From: Ostrinia nubilalis
Lineage: Eukaryota > Arthropoda > Insecta > Lepidoptera > Crambidae
Assembly (NCBI RefSeq): GCF_963855985.1
Contig: NC_087110.1
Coordinates: forward strand, 7,927,001-7,991,000
Direction: 5' to 3'
DNA length: 64,000 nucleotides
Positions 53,181 through 64,000 of this stretch are shown in pieces; position 1 is the first letter of the stretch, and the number at the start of each line of letters is the position of its first letter. The translations under genes and the position numbers were made by a program. The notes under the pieces were generated by a model. It had not been told where the DNA came from, did no database searches, and saw only the letters and a program-made list of their open reading frames with translations.

Positions 53181-53642
53181 GGCGGTGTGCTACCAGTGAT
53201 GATATACGGCTCAGAAACGTGGCCACTCACTTAAGGCCTTATAAATAAGCTCAAAATTGCACAGCGTGCTATAGAGAAGGCTATGCTCGGTGTTTCTTTA
53301 CGAGATCGATCCGACAGAAATGAGGAGATCCGTAAACGAACTAAAGTCGCTGACATAGCTCGACGGATTAGGAAGCTGAAGTGGCAATGGACTGAGCACT
53401 TAATACGCAGAACTGACAGTCGATGGGACAGCAAGGTTTTCTCTATAGTAGAAGCCGCATACCGAAAAGCGCAGCGTAGGACGTCCACCCGCAAGTTGGA
53501 CCGACGACCTCATAAAGGTAGCAGGTAGGCGCTGGATGCAGGCTGCTACCAGCCTTAGTGGAAAGCATTTGGGGAGGCCAATGTACAGCGTTCTGCAGTG
53601 GACGTCCTATGGCTGAAATGATGATGATGATGATGATGATGA
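53181..53642 (+). pseudogene. RTE-like RT C-terminal pseudogene with tail (family A)
   Basis: Reads VLPVMIYGSETWPLT, then a stop, then 'KLKIAQRAIEKAMLGVSLRD', 'RIRKLKWQW' and a frameshifted PPT-W-DD block. It ends 'GTGGACGTCCTATGGCTGAA' and seven or more GAT units. It preserves about 150 codons of the C terminus, making it the best reference copy for family A here. Confidence 0.85.
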
Positions 53643-54250
53643 AATGTTTCAAAAGAGAACTGAAATGGAATAACGGAATTTGTACAGTAATAATAGTGAA
53701 AACAATCAACAAAAAAGATACACGATAGTGGAAGCGCTCTGCAGTAATCCCCTTTAATATTTTGCGGTCGTCGAATTTAGTTTTAAAATTTCGTAAAAGC
53801 GACGCAAAAGCCCATTTAGTTCGGCCAAAGTTATATTGGCGCGTGTAAAAGTGCCTCTTACAGACTGAAAATAAACGTTTGCTATATTTGCTGTGCGTTT
53901 TGCCGCAATTATTGAATAAATAATCATTTAAACTCTCTTTTTACTCTATTTCGGGTAAGCTTAACCGATAAAACTCGAACATGAAAATCCATTTGAAAAT
54001 TATTTTACTTTTAACGATTTTAGTATTGTTTACCATTAAATGGATTTTTAAACGCGGACGTTGCGTGTCGTTTTCTAATAATTATGATTATTGAAAACGA
54101 TACATCACGGTCAGAGTCAAATGGTTTATTGATTCATTTAAATCAATAAAGTTAAATTAAATGCCCCTTGATTTTTCCTACTTTTTCCTACCTAGGTAAT
54201 GGTATTAAAGACATACGAATGATTTTCTAACAATCATTATCTCGGTCTCG
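53643..54250. other. Non-coding stretch
   Basis: Nothing recognised. Confidence 0.4.
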
Positions 54251-54254
54251 GTCA

Positions 54255-54420
54255 AGGAGGCGCGCAATCCGCAATCCTCTTCGTGTGTCGGTTCCCGCTG
54301 AAAACCAGCTTCTCGACATTACGTTTGTGTATGTCGCGAATATTGCAAAGCCTCTTCAGCATAGCTTCTAAATTCGTATAATGTTATTTACTGTATTTTT
54401 TAAAATATGCTGAATAAAGT
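54255..54420. repeat. Dispersed repeat related to 21640-21830
   Basis: 'AAACCAGCTTCTCGACAT' and 'GAATAAAGTATTCTTAA' look like a LINE or gene 3' end with a poly(A) signal (AATAAA at 54412). Class unknown. Confidence 0.35.
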
Positions 54421-56210
54421 ATTCTTAATCTATTTTACTGCAACTAGCTACTTACAAGATGCTTCAAGCAAACTTACCTCGTGACACGTTCATAAAGTGT
54501 GTGCAGACATTTTTAAAATGGCCGAGATAGAAAGCTCTCAAGATTATCTCTCTGAAGGCACGATCAGATAAGGACTGTCCAGTCAGCGTCTTGCAAATGG
54601 CACAGTAAAAGAGAACAAGTAGTTAGCGTTTTCAGTGCTTTCATCTTTACCACACAGTAATACCCGGTTTCAAAGCGTAGAGAAGATGACGTGCTTGAAT
54701 CCACCAGAACCATTCAGATTTCGTTATTTCCACACTACCTCTTCATTCAGCTACGATTTAGAAATCTGATTTATTCAATCAAACTCATCTCCTCTTCTCT
54801 CTGCTTTGGTGGAAACGTACCATCGTTCGAGTTCTGATACATTTCACTTAATGGTAAACATTGAAACGTACCTACCTATTTCTAAATAATTTGAAATTCA
54901 TATCCGTAACAATGTGAATCACATGCGATTTACAGACGAATAAAGACTTAAACTCCCAGATTAAAGATTATTCTCGATTCCACTTGTGAATTGTGTTTTT
55001 TTTTTGTATAATGGACGAAAAGTCCTTTATTTTTTGTCCAAATGTCCAAAAAAAAAAGTAAAAGAAAACATCGGCTTGGTTCTAAACATCTAATTCATAC
55101 AAGATAATAAGTAATTATTATCTTTCACCAAGAATTCGAAAAAGGGTTATTATGAGTTTATATGAGAGAATTGTAGATGAATCCTTAAATCAGTTAGTTT
55201 TGATTGTATTCAAGTGTTGCTCATCGGACTAAACATTTTGGCATCATATTTAGTTTTATTAGGTGCGATTTAGCAACTAAATTACATTCTAATGTGCGGT
55301 CTTTATGTATCGAGGTGCTTAATACAAACATGACTTACTATTCCCATTATACTATGGCTACAGTAAAGCCAGACTGACTGGACGCTGGATGTAAAGTTCT
55401 GAATGTTTACTCGAGATAAATGAGGTCTTATTAAAGTTTTAAACTCAGTTTCTTGAAGGATATTTTACCAGCTCATTACAATATTATGTGAATATCAGTA
55501 GTACATCAAGTCATAAATAACTGACATCGATAGTGACTAGTAAGATTTCATTACATACATACTGAAATTTCCAATACCATACAAAAGCTTAAATTTTTCA
55601 CTACATTTTTGACACTTTTAAAATCTTCCTTTGGGTTGCTATCAGACAGTGTCCAAAGTCGATAAAAAATTTAAGGAAATTTTGTTAATTTTATTTATTC
55701 GGTGGGACAGATTCTACAATAAAATTAACCAATACGAGTATTACCATCTGATTGTAAGTCATACATTATTATTATTGATCTAAAATAGTGCACGCTTAAT
55801 CAGTCATAACATCTATGATATTCGCTCGATTCATAGAAATCGTATATATCGTCTATTTTTTCCATTAAATATTTGACGACTTTTAAACCCTATCTAAATA
55901 GTCTAAACAAACAAAAAAAAATACTTTGACACAAGTGACCAATAAAACTTTATATTTTCCATTTAACACACAAAGTAATTAATAACGTCCTCCACACGTT
56001 TTTCACTAAAGCAATTCAAACAAACACCAACTCCATCATGTATTCATTACTAGAACCGGAGCCAAATAAAACTTTCCGGTTGTGGTTGAATCAAATTCCC
56101 AGCAAATGAGTAACAGCTCTATAAATCAATTATGGAGGAAACTCGTTTGTTCGGCCGATGTAAATTACAATTTGTACCTCTGCACGCCCCTACTACCCTC
56201 CCTTAAACGA
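54421..56210. other. Non-coding stretch
   Basis: 1.8 kb of AT-rich sequence in which I see no gene, RNA or repeat. Confidence 0.4.
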
Positions 56211-56212
56211 TT

Positions 56213-56262
56213 ATTGTTTACTGCCATACAAGTATACGAGTACATGTATGGCAGTAAACAAT
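56213..56262. repeat. Perfect 18-bp stem, 14-nt loop hairpin
   Basis: 56213-56230 (ATTGTTTACTGCCATACA) and 56245-56262 are exact reverse complements. Short for a microRNA precursor; function unknown. Confidence 0.65.
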
Positions 56263-57970
56263 AGACTGAAAGACCCATAATAGCCAGTTTTCAGATTCTC
56301 GAGAACTATCAAGTATAAAATTTGCTGAATTACATAAAACTTAAAAATTAAAGCGTATCGATCAACTACCTCAATTGGGATTAGAACAACTGAGCTACGG
56401 TGATATTGGTAGATTTATCTAAGTTTTGCAGCTTAGTTTAGGTCCTGAGCATTGGTAATTGGTATTGGTAATCGCGTCATTATGAATGATGTTAGTATCA
56501 CACAGTGATAATTATATTGTGTTGTCATTGAAGAACCAGTATTATATTTTCTACGATAAGGCATCACTATGTGTAGGCAATAGTTGCCCTGTTAATAAGT
56601 ATATAATATAACAAAAGTCTTCTAGGTCGTGAATCGGTACTGTTTAGGAGATATTTTGTTCTAATTTAACTCTCTTTTGCCACAAATATTCAAAATTTCA
56701 ATTATAAAAATAAATTCCAAAACCCAAACATACTCAATTTTCGAACCGCTCGCACCAAAAAATATCGAGCACGTTCCCAAAAACTGGTGGTACGTCCTCA
56801 CCCCGTTGACAGGATGATTATTTATAACGGCATTAAGGTTTTCTCGCGGTGGAATATTATGTCAATACATCACCAGCGCCGCGTGTGCGGGCGTTCTGAT
56901 ATTTGTGATACAATAGCGAGTGTTGTACAGAATCGGATACCTGATTCTATAAGTTTTTAGTGGATAGGAATCCTAACAATGTAAGATTTCTATAATTAAC
57001 ATCAATCACAAATTAGCGCGCTCTGAAAAGGCCCTACATATAGAATTTAAACCCGCACTGGTCTCCTGAGTATGAGTGGAGTTAACCCACAGTTGTATAA
57101 TAAATGGTAGTATTAAAGATTTATCATGAATTTTATAAAGATTTCGGACCAAGGAGAGTAGCTAAATAACATTTTCGAATTCCATTTTCAAAATGTAATT
57201 CATTTGTTGTGACGTATCTAAAAACAAAAGATTGTTGACATTGCTTAAACATAAGTATTTATTCAACTTTTTAATCATGCAGATTATTTACGAAAGGTCA
57301 CAAAGTACCTAAAATGTGAAACAAATAGTTTATTAATTTAACCTGCCGTATTTTAAGCTCTGAATAGTCCCCAATAACAATGTTGGAGTGAATAAAGTTA
57401 TTCCAACACATAAACCACTTACGAATTTACCACCGAACCCCCGTCACTGTTTTATCAACTTTGTTTTTCACAAAAAATGTAATATTATGTTGTAATTAGT
57501 TTCAAACTTTGTATTTTTTTTGTAATTAGTTGTTTGGAACTGATGACATTGTTGTTTTAATTTTGTTTGGTATGGGTTAGTATTTCAATTGTTTTGGAAT
57601 GCTTTTTAAAAATACATTTGCGTTGTTAAAAACGTTGATTTAGTTTTTGTGCTTTATACAGTGTGGTAGCTTTAGTAATAACAGTTATTAATAAGTTGAC
57701 TTGAACCGAATATAGTTAAACGGAATAAATTCGTTCAAATTTCAAGTTTAGTGACAAAACTTCGACTAACTTGTTATTTATTCATGACATTTACTGGATT
57801 GTTGACACTGTTTTAGTAAATGAATTATTAAGCACCTATCAAACGCTAGGTAAGAATTCTAAAGACGTAGTAGAAAACTAGAAAGAAACTCTATATTTGG
57901 GACTAACTTATACATAAATTACAATATCAAAGAAGCTAAATGAGAATGCTACGTCATTTTACGCTTTTAC
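56263..57970. other. Non-coding stretch
   Basis: Near 56370-56405 the minus strand has a tRNA-like fragment ('GTAGCTCAGTTG' then 'TCTAATCCCAATT'), too short to be a tRNA. Nothing else is recognised. Confidence 0.35.
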
Positions 57971-57975
57971 ACTTA

Positions 57976-58092
57976 GGCTGAGTTGCACCACCAAATTTTG
58001 ACCGTATCTATACGATAACCAGTGTTTTTTGTATGGAGTTTGACAGATTTTTGACGTTTGCTAAAGTGAAAGTAAGATGGTGCAAATCAGGC
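57976..58092. mobile_element. MITE family E, copy 2 (117 bp)
   Basis: Ends GGCTGAGTTGCACCACC and GGTGCAAATCAGGC; TTA is on both sides (57973-57975 and 58093-58095). Same family as 17851-17968. Confidence 0.75.
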
Positions 58093-58139
58093 TTAGTAGC
58101 AGAACTTTTTATTTTGGGAGTAATGTAATCTTCAAAAAG

Positions 58140-58190
58140 TCACCTGGAAAGGTCGTAGATTCAAGTCCCACCTTAGACGACGGTTCCAAG
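58140..58190 (+). repeat. tRNA-like SINE fragment
   Basis: 'GTAGATTCAAGTCCCACC' resembles a decayed B box. No A box is found at the right distance. Confidence 0.3.
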
Positions 58191-58412
58191 TTTTTTAATC
58201 ATAATATTTAGATACCCAATCCATCTCAGCAGCACGTGAGAAGTGTCGGCTTAATCCTCCATTTTTATCTGCCAAATTAGCCTATATAATTATGCCCAGA
58301 GGCACGAAAACGACCGAATGGTAGAAGTTTTCTTGCGATGCCTATAAAAGGAACTGTATGCCAAATAACATAAAAATCTGAGATTCAAATAGTTCTGGGT
58401 ATATAAGGGTTA

Positions 58413-58460
58413 GAGAACGTCGTGCTCCTGCAGTAAAGACAATATGTCCTGATGATGATA
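58413..58460 (+). mobile_element. LINE 3' tail (family D)
   Basis: 'GTCGTGCTCCTGCAGTAAAG' then 'CTGATGATGATA'; same tail as 20850-20915 and 61025-61095. Confidence 0.55.
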
Positions 58461-58735
58461 TTTTAAAAATATCAAAAGTTTAGTACTTAAAGATAAACAA
58501 TGATCCTTTGTCTGTACTCGCACAGGCACGACAGTCGGACGTAACATTCATCACTGGAACAGTCTCACAGTTATGAGACATTTTTTGGGACAAAAACTTT
58601 GATGTCTCTGGCGTTTAGATCCACAGAGTAGAGACATAAGTTGATTATCGAGATACGTCCGCCTTTTGTATCGACTCCCTGGGTTGTCTAGAAGAGACCG
58701 CTTCCTAGGAATGAGACCGCCTAAATGAAGTCACC
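58461..58735. other. Non-coding stretch
   Basis: Nothing recognised. Confidence 0.35.
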
Positions 58736-58739
58736 AATA

Positions 58740-59045
58740 ACCGGCAACTTGTATTTTTTTAATTCAGAATAGGGAAGCTGATGGAAAGTGATGATAGGTG
58801 GAAGCAATCTTAACCTGGAATCCTGAACCACAGAGGAACTGGCTATCTTACCTCCAACTGCCGAAACACAAGAATATTAACATTTACGCTATGGTGACAG
58901 ACTTCGGTAAGGTAGTGGTAACCTGGCGAAATTAAAACAAGCCCTACCACCAACCAAACTGAACAGAAAAATCTGCCCTCACCGGGAGTTGAACTCGGGA
59001 CCTCTGGACCTGAAGTAGGTGGTCTTTCTACTAGACCACTTACAG
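58740..59045 (-). mobile_element. tRNA-derived SINE, diverged full-length copy
   Basis: Colinear with 52835-53175: 'CCTACCACCAACCAAACTGA' and 'GGGAGTTGAACTCGGGACCT' (B-box region, complement) and 'CTAGACCACTTA' (A-box region). More mutated, so older. Confidence 0.75.
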
Positions 59046-59740
59046 ATACTGTTGCATTATTGGTGTTAACTACCTTATTTACTGTCTGAAAGTTTAAAAT
59101 GAATTGTTAAACCAGGTTCAAACCTATTTGTCAGCTGAAACTGCTTACTCTGTGTCCCTCCGTCCAAGCCGTGCGGTCGTTATGCGTTAACGCGAAATAA
59201 ATGTGCAACCGGGAGGTATTTCACTTCATTTGTAGTAGTTTTGTTTTTGTGGCGGTTAACGGCGCGAGCTTGCGTGGAACCTATGGTGGAACGGATCGGT
59301 ATTAAGCTCAAGACACATGGAGTTGACGAGCGGAGAGAGGAAAAGCGGTTTTATTTGACTTTTGGTACGGTTTCAATCTGCTTGTCTACTTGACTACAAA
59401 GTGTGTTGCTGTCTATCTCAGCAATGTAACGAAATAGTCGCATAGTGTGACACAGATCACGAACATCAGATCCGAACTACGAGTACATCAGCCAAGTCAA
59501 ATGGTTAACTTTAATCTAGCGAACTACGAATGCTTAGGTACTGTACTTTTTTCAAGATTCTTTCACCTTTTTTTTGTCACCTGTCATTTGCTGTCATGTC
59601 ATTGTACTGGAACTTCGAACTCGTCATGTATTATTCTGATTGCGTTGTAAGTCCAATGGCAGCTTAACTTTCCCACGGGACGAACTTGGCATTGAGTTTT
59701 TTAGGAGTCAAGTTGATCTACAGTTGGCAGAGCCAGCTAA
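59046..59740. other. Non-coding stretch
   Basis: Nothing recognised. Confidence 0.4.
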
Positions 59741-59743
59741 ATT

Positions 59744-59869
59744 CCGGTCGCCGAGCAGATAGAATTTCGTACAATGACCCCAAGCTCGCGACAGCACGCG
59801 CGAGCGATAAGGATGAGTAGCTTGGGGTCATTGTACAAAATTATATCTACTCGGTGACTGGACTTTACA
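59744..59869. mobile_element. MITE family D, hairpin copy (126 bp)
   Basis: 'CCGGTCGCCGAG...' and '...CTCGGTGACTGG' are inverted ends, and 'CAATGACCCCAAGCT' pairs with 'AGCTTGGGGTCATTG' inside. The loop is GC-rich (ACAGCACGCGCGAGC). Related to 50868-50940. Confidence 0.75.
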
Positions 59870-60305
59870 CAGGTGTTACAGCTGGGATCAAGGTGTAAGG
59901 ATAGTCGTGTTAAACTCTATATCGCTCCCGCTAGCGCTCTTGTCTGAGTAGAATAGGCCTAGGTTTTGTTACTTCCACTGCTAGGCTGTGTTTTACTACG
60001 CACTTGGAAAGGGAATGGCTTTCGAAGAATGAAATGCGGATCTGTTCTGGATAAAAAATGTAACAGTGACTTTGTCCGTGATTTTTCTTTGTTTTTCATC
60101 CTGTTGTAGGATCATTTAGATTAAATTCAATGTCAAGAAGTTACTTAGTTAATGGACTTTTCATGTAGCAGAAATTATGTTTAGACAATAAAAGGTACAC
60201 GTGAATAATAAAATAGGGAAATTTACTACATTTAAATTGTACTTGTAATTACAGGGCACAACTCGTGAAAGATATTCAATACAATTAAAACTATTCTTTG
60301 CTACT
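59870..60305. other. Non-coding stretch
   Basis: Nothing recognised. Confidence 0.35.
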
Positions 60306-60312
60306 TTGAAAT

Positions 60313-60839
60313 GGCAATGCCAGATTTTGTATGGAAGGTGGCGTCTTTTTTTTTCGTGCGGCCATCGACCAAACTTTGTTTTTTGATTACAAAATAGTGT
60401 AATAAACCAAACTTATTATGGCATGTATACCTCTAAACTCAGTCTGAACTGAGTTACGAGCGTTAGAAGTTTGATGATTTACATACTAGATTTGCTTTTT
60501 GCGCGCAAGTTTTGTAAGAAATTGCAACAAAATATTGCGCTATTTTTTTTTATTGCGCTCATTTTACTCCACACTGATGTCTGGAGCCTTTAATGGATGG
60601 TATTGTTTGTTTACACATACAATGTCACTATTTTGTTGCAATTTCTTACAAAACTTGCGCGCAAAAAGCAAATCTAGTATGTAAATCATCAAACTTCTAA
60701 TGCTCGTAACTCAGTTCAGACTGAGTTTAGAGGTATACATTTCTTAGTAAGTTTGGTTTATTACACTATTTTGTATCCAACAAACATGGTTTGGTCGATG
60801 GCCGCGCGAAAAAAAAAGACGCCAATTTCCAGCATTGTC
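60313..60839. mobile_element. 527-bp fold-back element, copy 2
   Basis: Colinear with 19247-19769, including the long inverted arms and the central 'GTCTGGAGCCTTTAATGGA'. High similarity by eye suggests both copies were mobile not long ago. Confidence 0.8.
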
Positions 60840-61024
60840 TTTTATTCAATTAAGATTTATCATCTGATTTTGGTATCGTATAAATTCATGACGTGATAAT
60901 TGTATTTTGACAGCACATAAAAAGTAAGTATGTCATTTGATTAGTAAGTGAAACACTCTAATATACCTGAAGTTTAGTAAAATATTAACCCGTCTTGCCA
61001 GCGTGGAGAGTATAGGTCAAGTCC

Positions 61025-61095
61025 TTTATTTGCTGCTGGCTTAGAAAGGGTGTGCTCCTGCAGTGTGGACTAAATGGCCTATTGATGATGATAAT
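61025..61095 (+). mobile_element. LINE 3' tail (family D)
   Basis: 'GGGTGTGCTCCTGCAGTGTG' then 'ATTGATGATGATAATGA'. Truncated. Confidence 0.6.
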
Positions 61096-61137
61096 GACGA
61101 AAGTTTACATGTATTTAGTAACCAAAAATTTTTTTTC

Positions 61138-61375
61138 AGTGACGTGGTGGAAGAGATTGAGAGCAGGGCACATTGCACGGATGAACCAGGATCGCTGGGC
61201 CAGAAAGACCCTGGAGTGGAGACCCCGCAACAACACCCGCGGCAGGGGAAGACCGCCTAAACGGTGGACAGATGACATCCGACAACAGGCTGGAGTGAAC
61301 TGGATGCGTGTGGCCAGGGACAGAAGTTGGTGGAGGGTTGAAGAGGAGGCCTATGTTCAAAGGCGAACCCCCTAA
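61138..61375 (+). pseudogene. LINE RT C-terminal fragment (family C)
   Basis: An open stretch reads RAGHIARMNQDRWARKTLEW, then GRGRPPKRWTDDIRQQAG and ends AYVQRRTP at a stop. It is the third RTE-type C-terminal variant in the window and the least mutated. No upstream RT is attached, so it is 5'-truncated despite the intact frame. Confidence 0.8.
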
Positions 61376-62270
61376 AAGCTGCTATAGATAGATTTTTTTT
61401 TAATATAAGGTGAATAATAATTGCACCTCCATTTTCCGCTCGCAGCGCCCAATATCGCTTACATTATTACAGCACCGGCCAAACCTGATAAAACGTTTAT
61501 CGGATATTCATTACCGAATATTTAATGTATATCCGATTAATATTTCACCCGATATCGAGTACCAAATGAGCAATATATTTGTAACGGAATATTATATGGA
61601 AGTTAAGTGAATTTAATGTGCACTTTTAGTTACATTTATATTTGCATTCTGTTTAATTTTTCATACTAGTTTCAGCCCGCAGCTCTGTGTGCCTCATTCT
61701 GTCACAGTCTTCATGTTTTATCTAAAAACATTACAAGTATTTCTTATCAAAATCGTGTTACATTATAATCCTAATATATAATCCTTTACTTACAATATTT
61801 TTCTCTCTGCTTTGAAACAACAAATTGGAAGGCTGGCAATATTATGATGTCCAAGGTTTATGCTGCAGTGTAAAACATTGTAAAAGGCAATGTTTTAAAA
61901 TATAGGTATCTTTTTCGTAATTTTTCTTAACATTTTGTTTTATGGGGCAATTCCGTGTACAATATCTTCATTCCGTCAAACCTGCACTCAGGTCCCTCTA
62001 TACCTAATTTCAAGGGTCCATAATGACTAATATAAATGCAAATACGACGCGGGAAGGTGTCCCCGTAACCTTTGTCTCAAGTTGGGGTATTGCCCCAACT
62101 TTTAGTGGCAAACTTGGGAGATTAGAGCCAAAAGATGACAGTTTCATGACCCTACCAACTCGCAAGTTTGTTGGCCCAACAAGGTAAGGTATACTTCGAA
62201 CTTTGTATCTTTAAGATTTTGTACAAACATGTTTCATGGAAGTTGTAATACATTTTAAAAAAGGTGACCT
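61376..62270. other. Non-coding stretch
   Basis: Nothing recognised. Confidence 0.4.
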
Positions 62271-62273
62271 TAA

Positions 62274-62448
62274 GAGTAGGCGCACACCGTTGATTTTTAC
62301 TTGGCCGATAGTTGTGCCCGATTTCAAATTGTATGAAGAATCGGCCAAATCGAATCGGCGTAGTGTGCGCACTCCCACACATGCCCATACTGATCAACAG
62401 CCCGACTAAACTATCGGCCGACGAAAAATCAACGGTGTGCGCCTACTC
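62274..62448. mobile_element. MITE family A, copy 2 (175 bp)
   Basis: Same ends and length as 50578-50752; here flanked by TAA (62271-62273 and 62449-62451). The two copies with TTA and TAA duplications together support a TWA target site. Confidence 0.85.
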
Positions 62449-62636
62449 TAAAACTAGCTTTTTTTAAATCCGGCTACGAATTTTAACGAACGCATGAACC
62501 GGTTAGCCAATTTTATCCGGTCGGATATCGCATTTTCAAAGTATTATCCCAAAATGTTTAAATTCTACATAAAATGACATCGAATCTTTTCAGAGAATCG
62601 AGAATGTTTGTGGACTTACCAAGAGTCCAGGATATA

Positions 62637-62781
62637 CGAGGGGCGGCTGAAAAGTTTTGAGCCTAAGTATCTTCAAGTGTTATTATTGACACGCACTACA
62701 TTTATTATTTTTGCCTTCTTAGTATACATTTCTATCAGCATTTTTAACACCCTAGGCTCAAAACTTTTCAGCCGTCCCTCG
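62637..62781. mobile_element. Mariner-type MITE, 145 bp
   Basis: Ends CGAGGGGCGGCTGAAAAGTT and its near-perfect complement (about 32 bp, one or two mismatches); TA on both sides. The terminal sequence is of mariner type. No coding content. Confidence 0.8.
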
Positions 62782-62783
62782 TA

Positions 62784-63110
62784 CATACATAAAAATAATA
62801 AATAGAGTGATACTTTTACAGTTTGCATGCCAAATAGCATTAAGTTCGCCTTATGTACTGTGATTTATGTGCATGTAAGTATTAAGTAAATAAATACCTA
62901 GTTCTTTTTGTACGCCATTACTTAATCAACAAACTCTATTATTCGAGGCCAGTAAAACGGCAAGATGTTTGGTGAATCCACGTCGGCTCGCTCGGTAGTT
63001 GTTGATCCAATACAAACAACTTGAATTGCAAAACAACCCGGCAATCGATACCATAGATAGTTCAGCTTCATCAACACTATAGCTATTTCGATACTCTATC
63101 GATTAAAGGA
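62784..63110. other. Non-coding stretch
   Basis: Nothing recognised. Confidence 0.35.
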
Positions 63111-63113
63111 CGA

Positions 63114-63292
63114 AGCACACTTATCGATCCGGAAACGGATGGTATAACTGTATTAACACGAGGCGATCAGTATTCTTTGTATGAAACTCCGTACTGCAAC
63201 GCTCACTTATCCACTACGTAACGTAAACGCCTCGCCTCGCGGTTGACAAAAGCGATACGGTGTTGATCCCTTTCCGGGTTGATAAGTGTGCT
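63114..63292. mobile_element. MITE, about 179 bp
   Basis: Ends AGCACACTTATCGATCCGGA and TTTCCGGGTTGATAAGTGTG (plus CT) are inverted with a few mismatches. No clear target duplication. Confidence 0.65.
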
Positions 63293-63295
63293 ATG

Positions 63296-63366
63296 ACCTT
63301 AAAACCATCAGGTGAGGTACAGGCCAAGAGCTTCCTCGTTGTGGATAAAAAAATAATAAAAATAAA
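63296..63366 (+). mobile_element. tRNA-derived SINE, 3' end fragment
   Basis: 'ACCATCAGGTGAGGTACAGG', 'AAGAGCTTCCTCGTTGTGGA' and an A-rich tail match the distal end of the SINE at 52835-53175 in opposite orientation. Confidence 0.65.
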
Positions 63367-63860
63367 CTACAAGGGAGAAGCACTTGGCAGGTGTGATCGA
63401 GGTAAAATATCCAAAAAGATGATCAGCTTACCGAAGGAAGAACGGAACGAACTAAACAAGATAAATAGGATTAAACTACATTTGAAATTACTAATTGGAC
63501 AACAAACGGTACAAAGAAGAAAGACGTGGTATTGATTTTTTGGTGATTGGAAATTCAAGCGTAGTTCTATTGCGTTAAACATATTCGTTTACTACCATGA
63601 CGCTGGTGTAGTGACGCGCCATTAAGAAGCGTACACTGCATTGGCACATTACATAGGGTGTACACGTCATAACATGCTGGTAACCAATGACGGCTTACAC
63701 TGGCAAGTCTTTGCTGGCTACCCGCCAAATTCGTTGTAAGAACAACTACAACATGCTCAAACTACTTTTTAGCGTAAAGTTACGGTTGTTGCTATTATTT
63801 TTAATGCTGGGAAAATTATTTAATGTTGGGAGAGCGTTCTTGGCAAAGGATCTGTTTTTG
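63367..63860. other. Stretch with a lysine-rich open frame
   Basis: The plus-strand frame ending at 63535 reads 'KMISLPKEERNELNKINRIK' after leaving the SINE tail, which looks somewhat protein-like, but it has no start of its own and no recognised domain. Otherwise nothing is seen. Confidence 0.3.
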
Positions 63861-63874
63861 TGTCATATTTTCAG

Positions 63875-64000
63875 TTTTCTGATGTAAGTGAATGTGAGAT
63901 CTTAAGCTTAGATGAACGCATCCGTAATTTAGTGGCTAAAAAGATTAATTCTGTTAAACTTGAGGTCAAAGATTTGTTCCCAGGTGAGACAGAAACCAAA
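63875..64000 (+). CDS. Possible host exon at the right edge (partial)
   Basis: A pyrimidine-rich TCATATTTTCAG ends at 63874 and could be a 3' splice acceptor. From 63875 a frame stays open to the window end (42 codons: FSDVSECEILSLDERIRNLV, then AKKINSVKLEVKDLFPGETE). The charged, low-complexity-free composition is more protein-like than surrounding frames. I do not recognise the protein. The phase is only inferred, and a chance open frame is quite possible. Confidence 0.25.

Noticed and set aside
53620..53642. GAT repeat as a stand-alone microsatellite or CRISPR-like array
   Set aside because: It is the normal 3' end of the LINE copy. There are no spacer-separated repeats, and no CRISPR array anywhere in the window.

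Overview
The window looks like repeat-dense DNA from an insect, most likely a moth or butterfly. Three things suggest this: the composition is AT-rich, there is no recognisable complete host gene, and the repeats are of lepidopteran type. These include dozens of 5'-truncated RTE-like LINE tails ending in ATG/GAT microsatellites, a tRNA-derived SINE, MITEs with a 'GAAGTCGGTT' terminus, and the repeat ending 'ACTCGCACTTGGCCGG'. The organism call is inference from these families; no species can be named.

The two best-supported objects are young LTR retrotransposons. At 10154-16855 (+) there is a near-complete BEL/Pao element with identical 212-bp LTRs, a 5-bp target duplication CTACG, and a Gag-protease-RT-RNase H-integrase polyprotein. 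Its only visible lesion is a 1-nt frameshift at a T run near the integrase C terminus. At 32921-38298 (-) there is a Ty3/gypsy-type element with identical-looking 880-bp LTRs, a 4-bp duplication AAAT, a tRNA-Lys-type primer-binding site and one intact 708-codon frame. That frame encodes Gag and protease, a stub of RT, and the integrase zinc finger. RT/RNase H and the integrase catalytic core are missing, so it must be non-autonomous and presumably moved with help supplied in trans.

Region by region: 1-10 kb holds MITEs, RTE tails, a TTAA-flanked piggyBac-like element (3049-4009) and a tandemly expanded lepidopteran repeat (5046-6685). 10-17 kb is the BEL element. 17-24 kb holds MITEs, RTE tails and SINEs. 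24.3-27.0 kb is a decayed TA-flanked DNA transposon with a DUF4817-like coding relic. 27-33 kb is RTE tails and MITEs, including RTE fold-backs. 33-38 kb is the gypsy derivative. 38-45 kb is more fold-backs and LINE tails. 45.1-48.0 kb is a nested inverted-repeat element carrying a second MITE and a large RTE reverse-transcriptase pseudogene. 48-64 kb contains repeated copies of the same MITE, SINE and LINE families.

The coding regions do not work together as a pathway; they are independent mobile elements. The only hint of host coding sequence is an open frame with a possible splice acceptor at the right edge (63875-64000). The window could therefore be intergenic DNA or a large intron. No CRISPR, operon, bacterial or viral gene cluster was seen, and no previously undescribed molecular system can be claimed beyond unusual mobile-element architectures.
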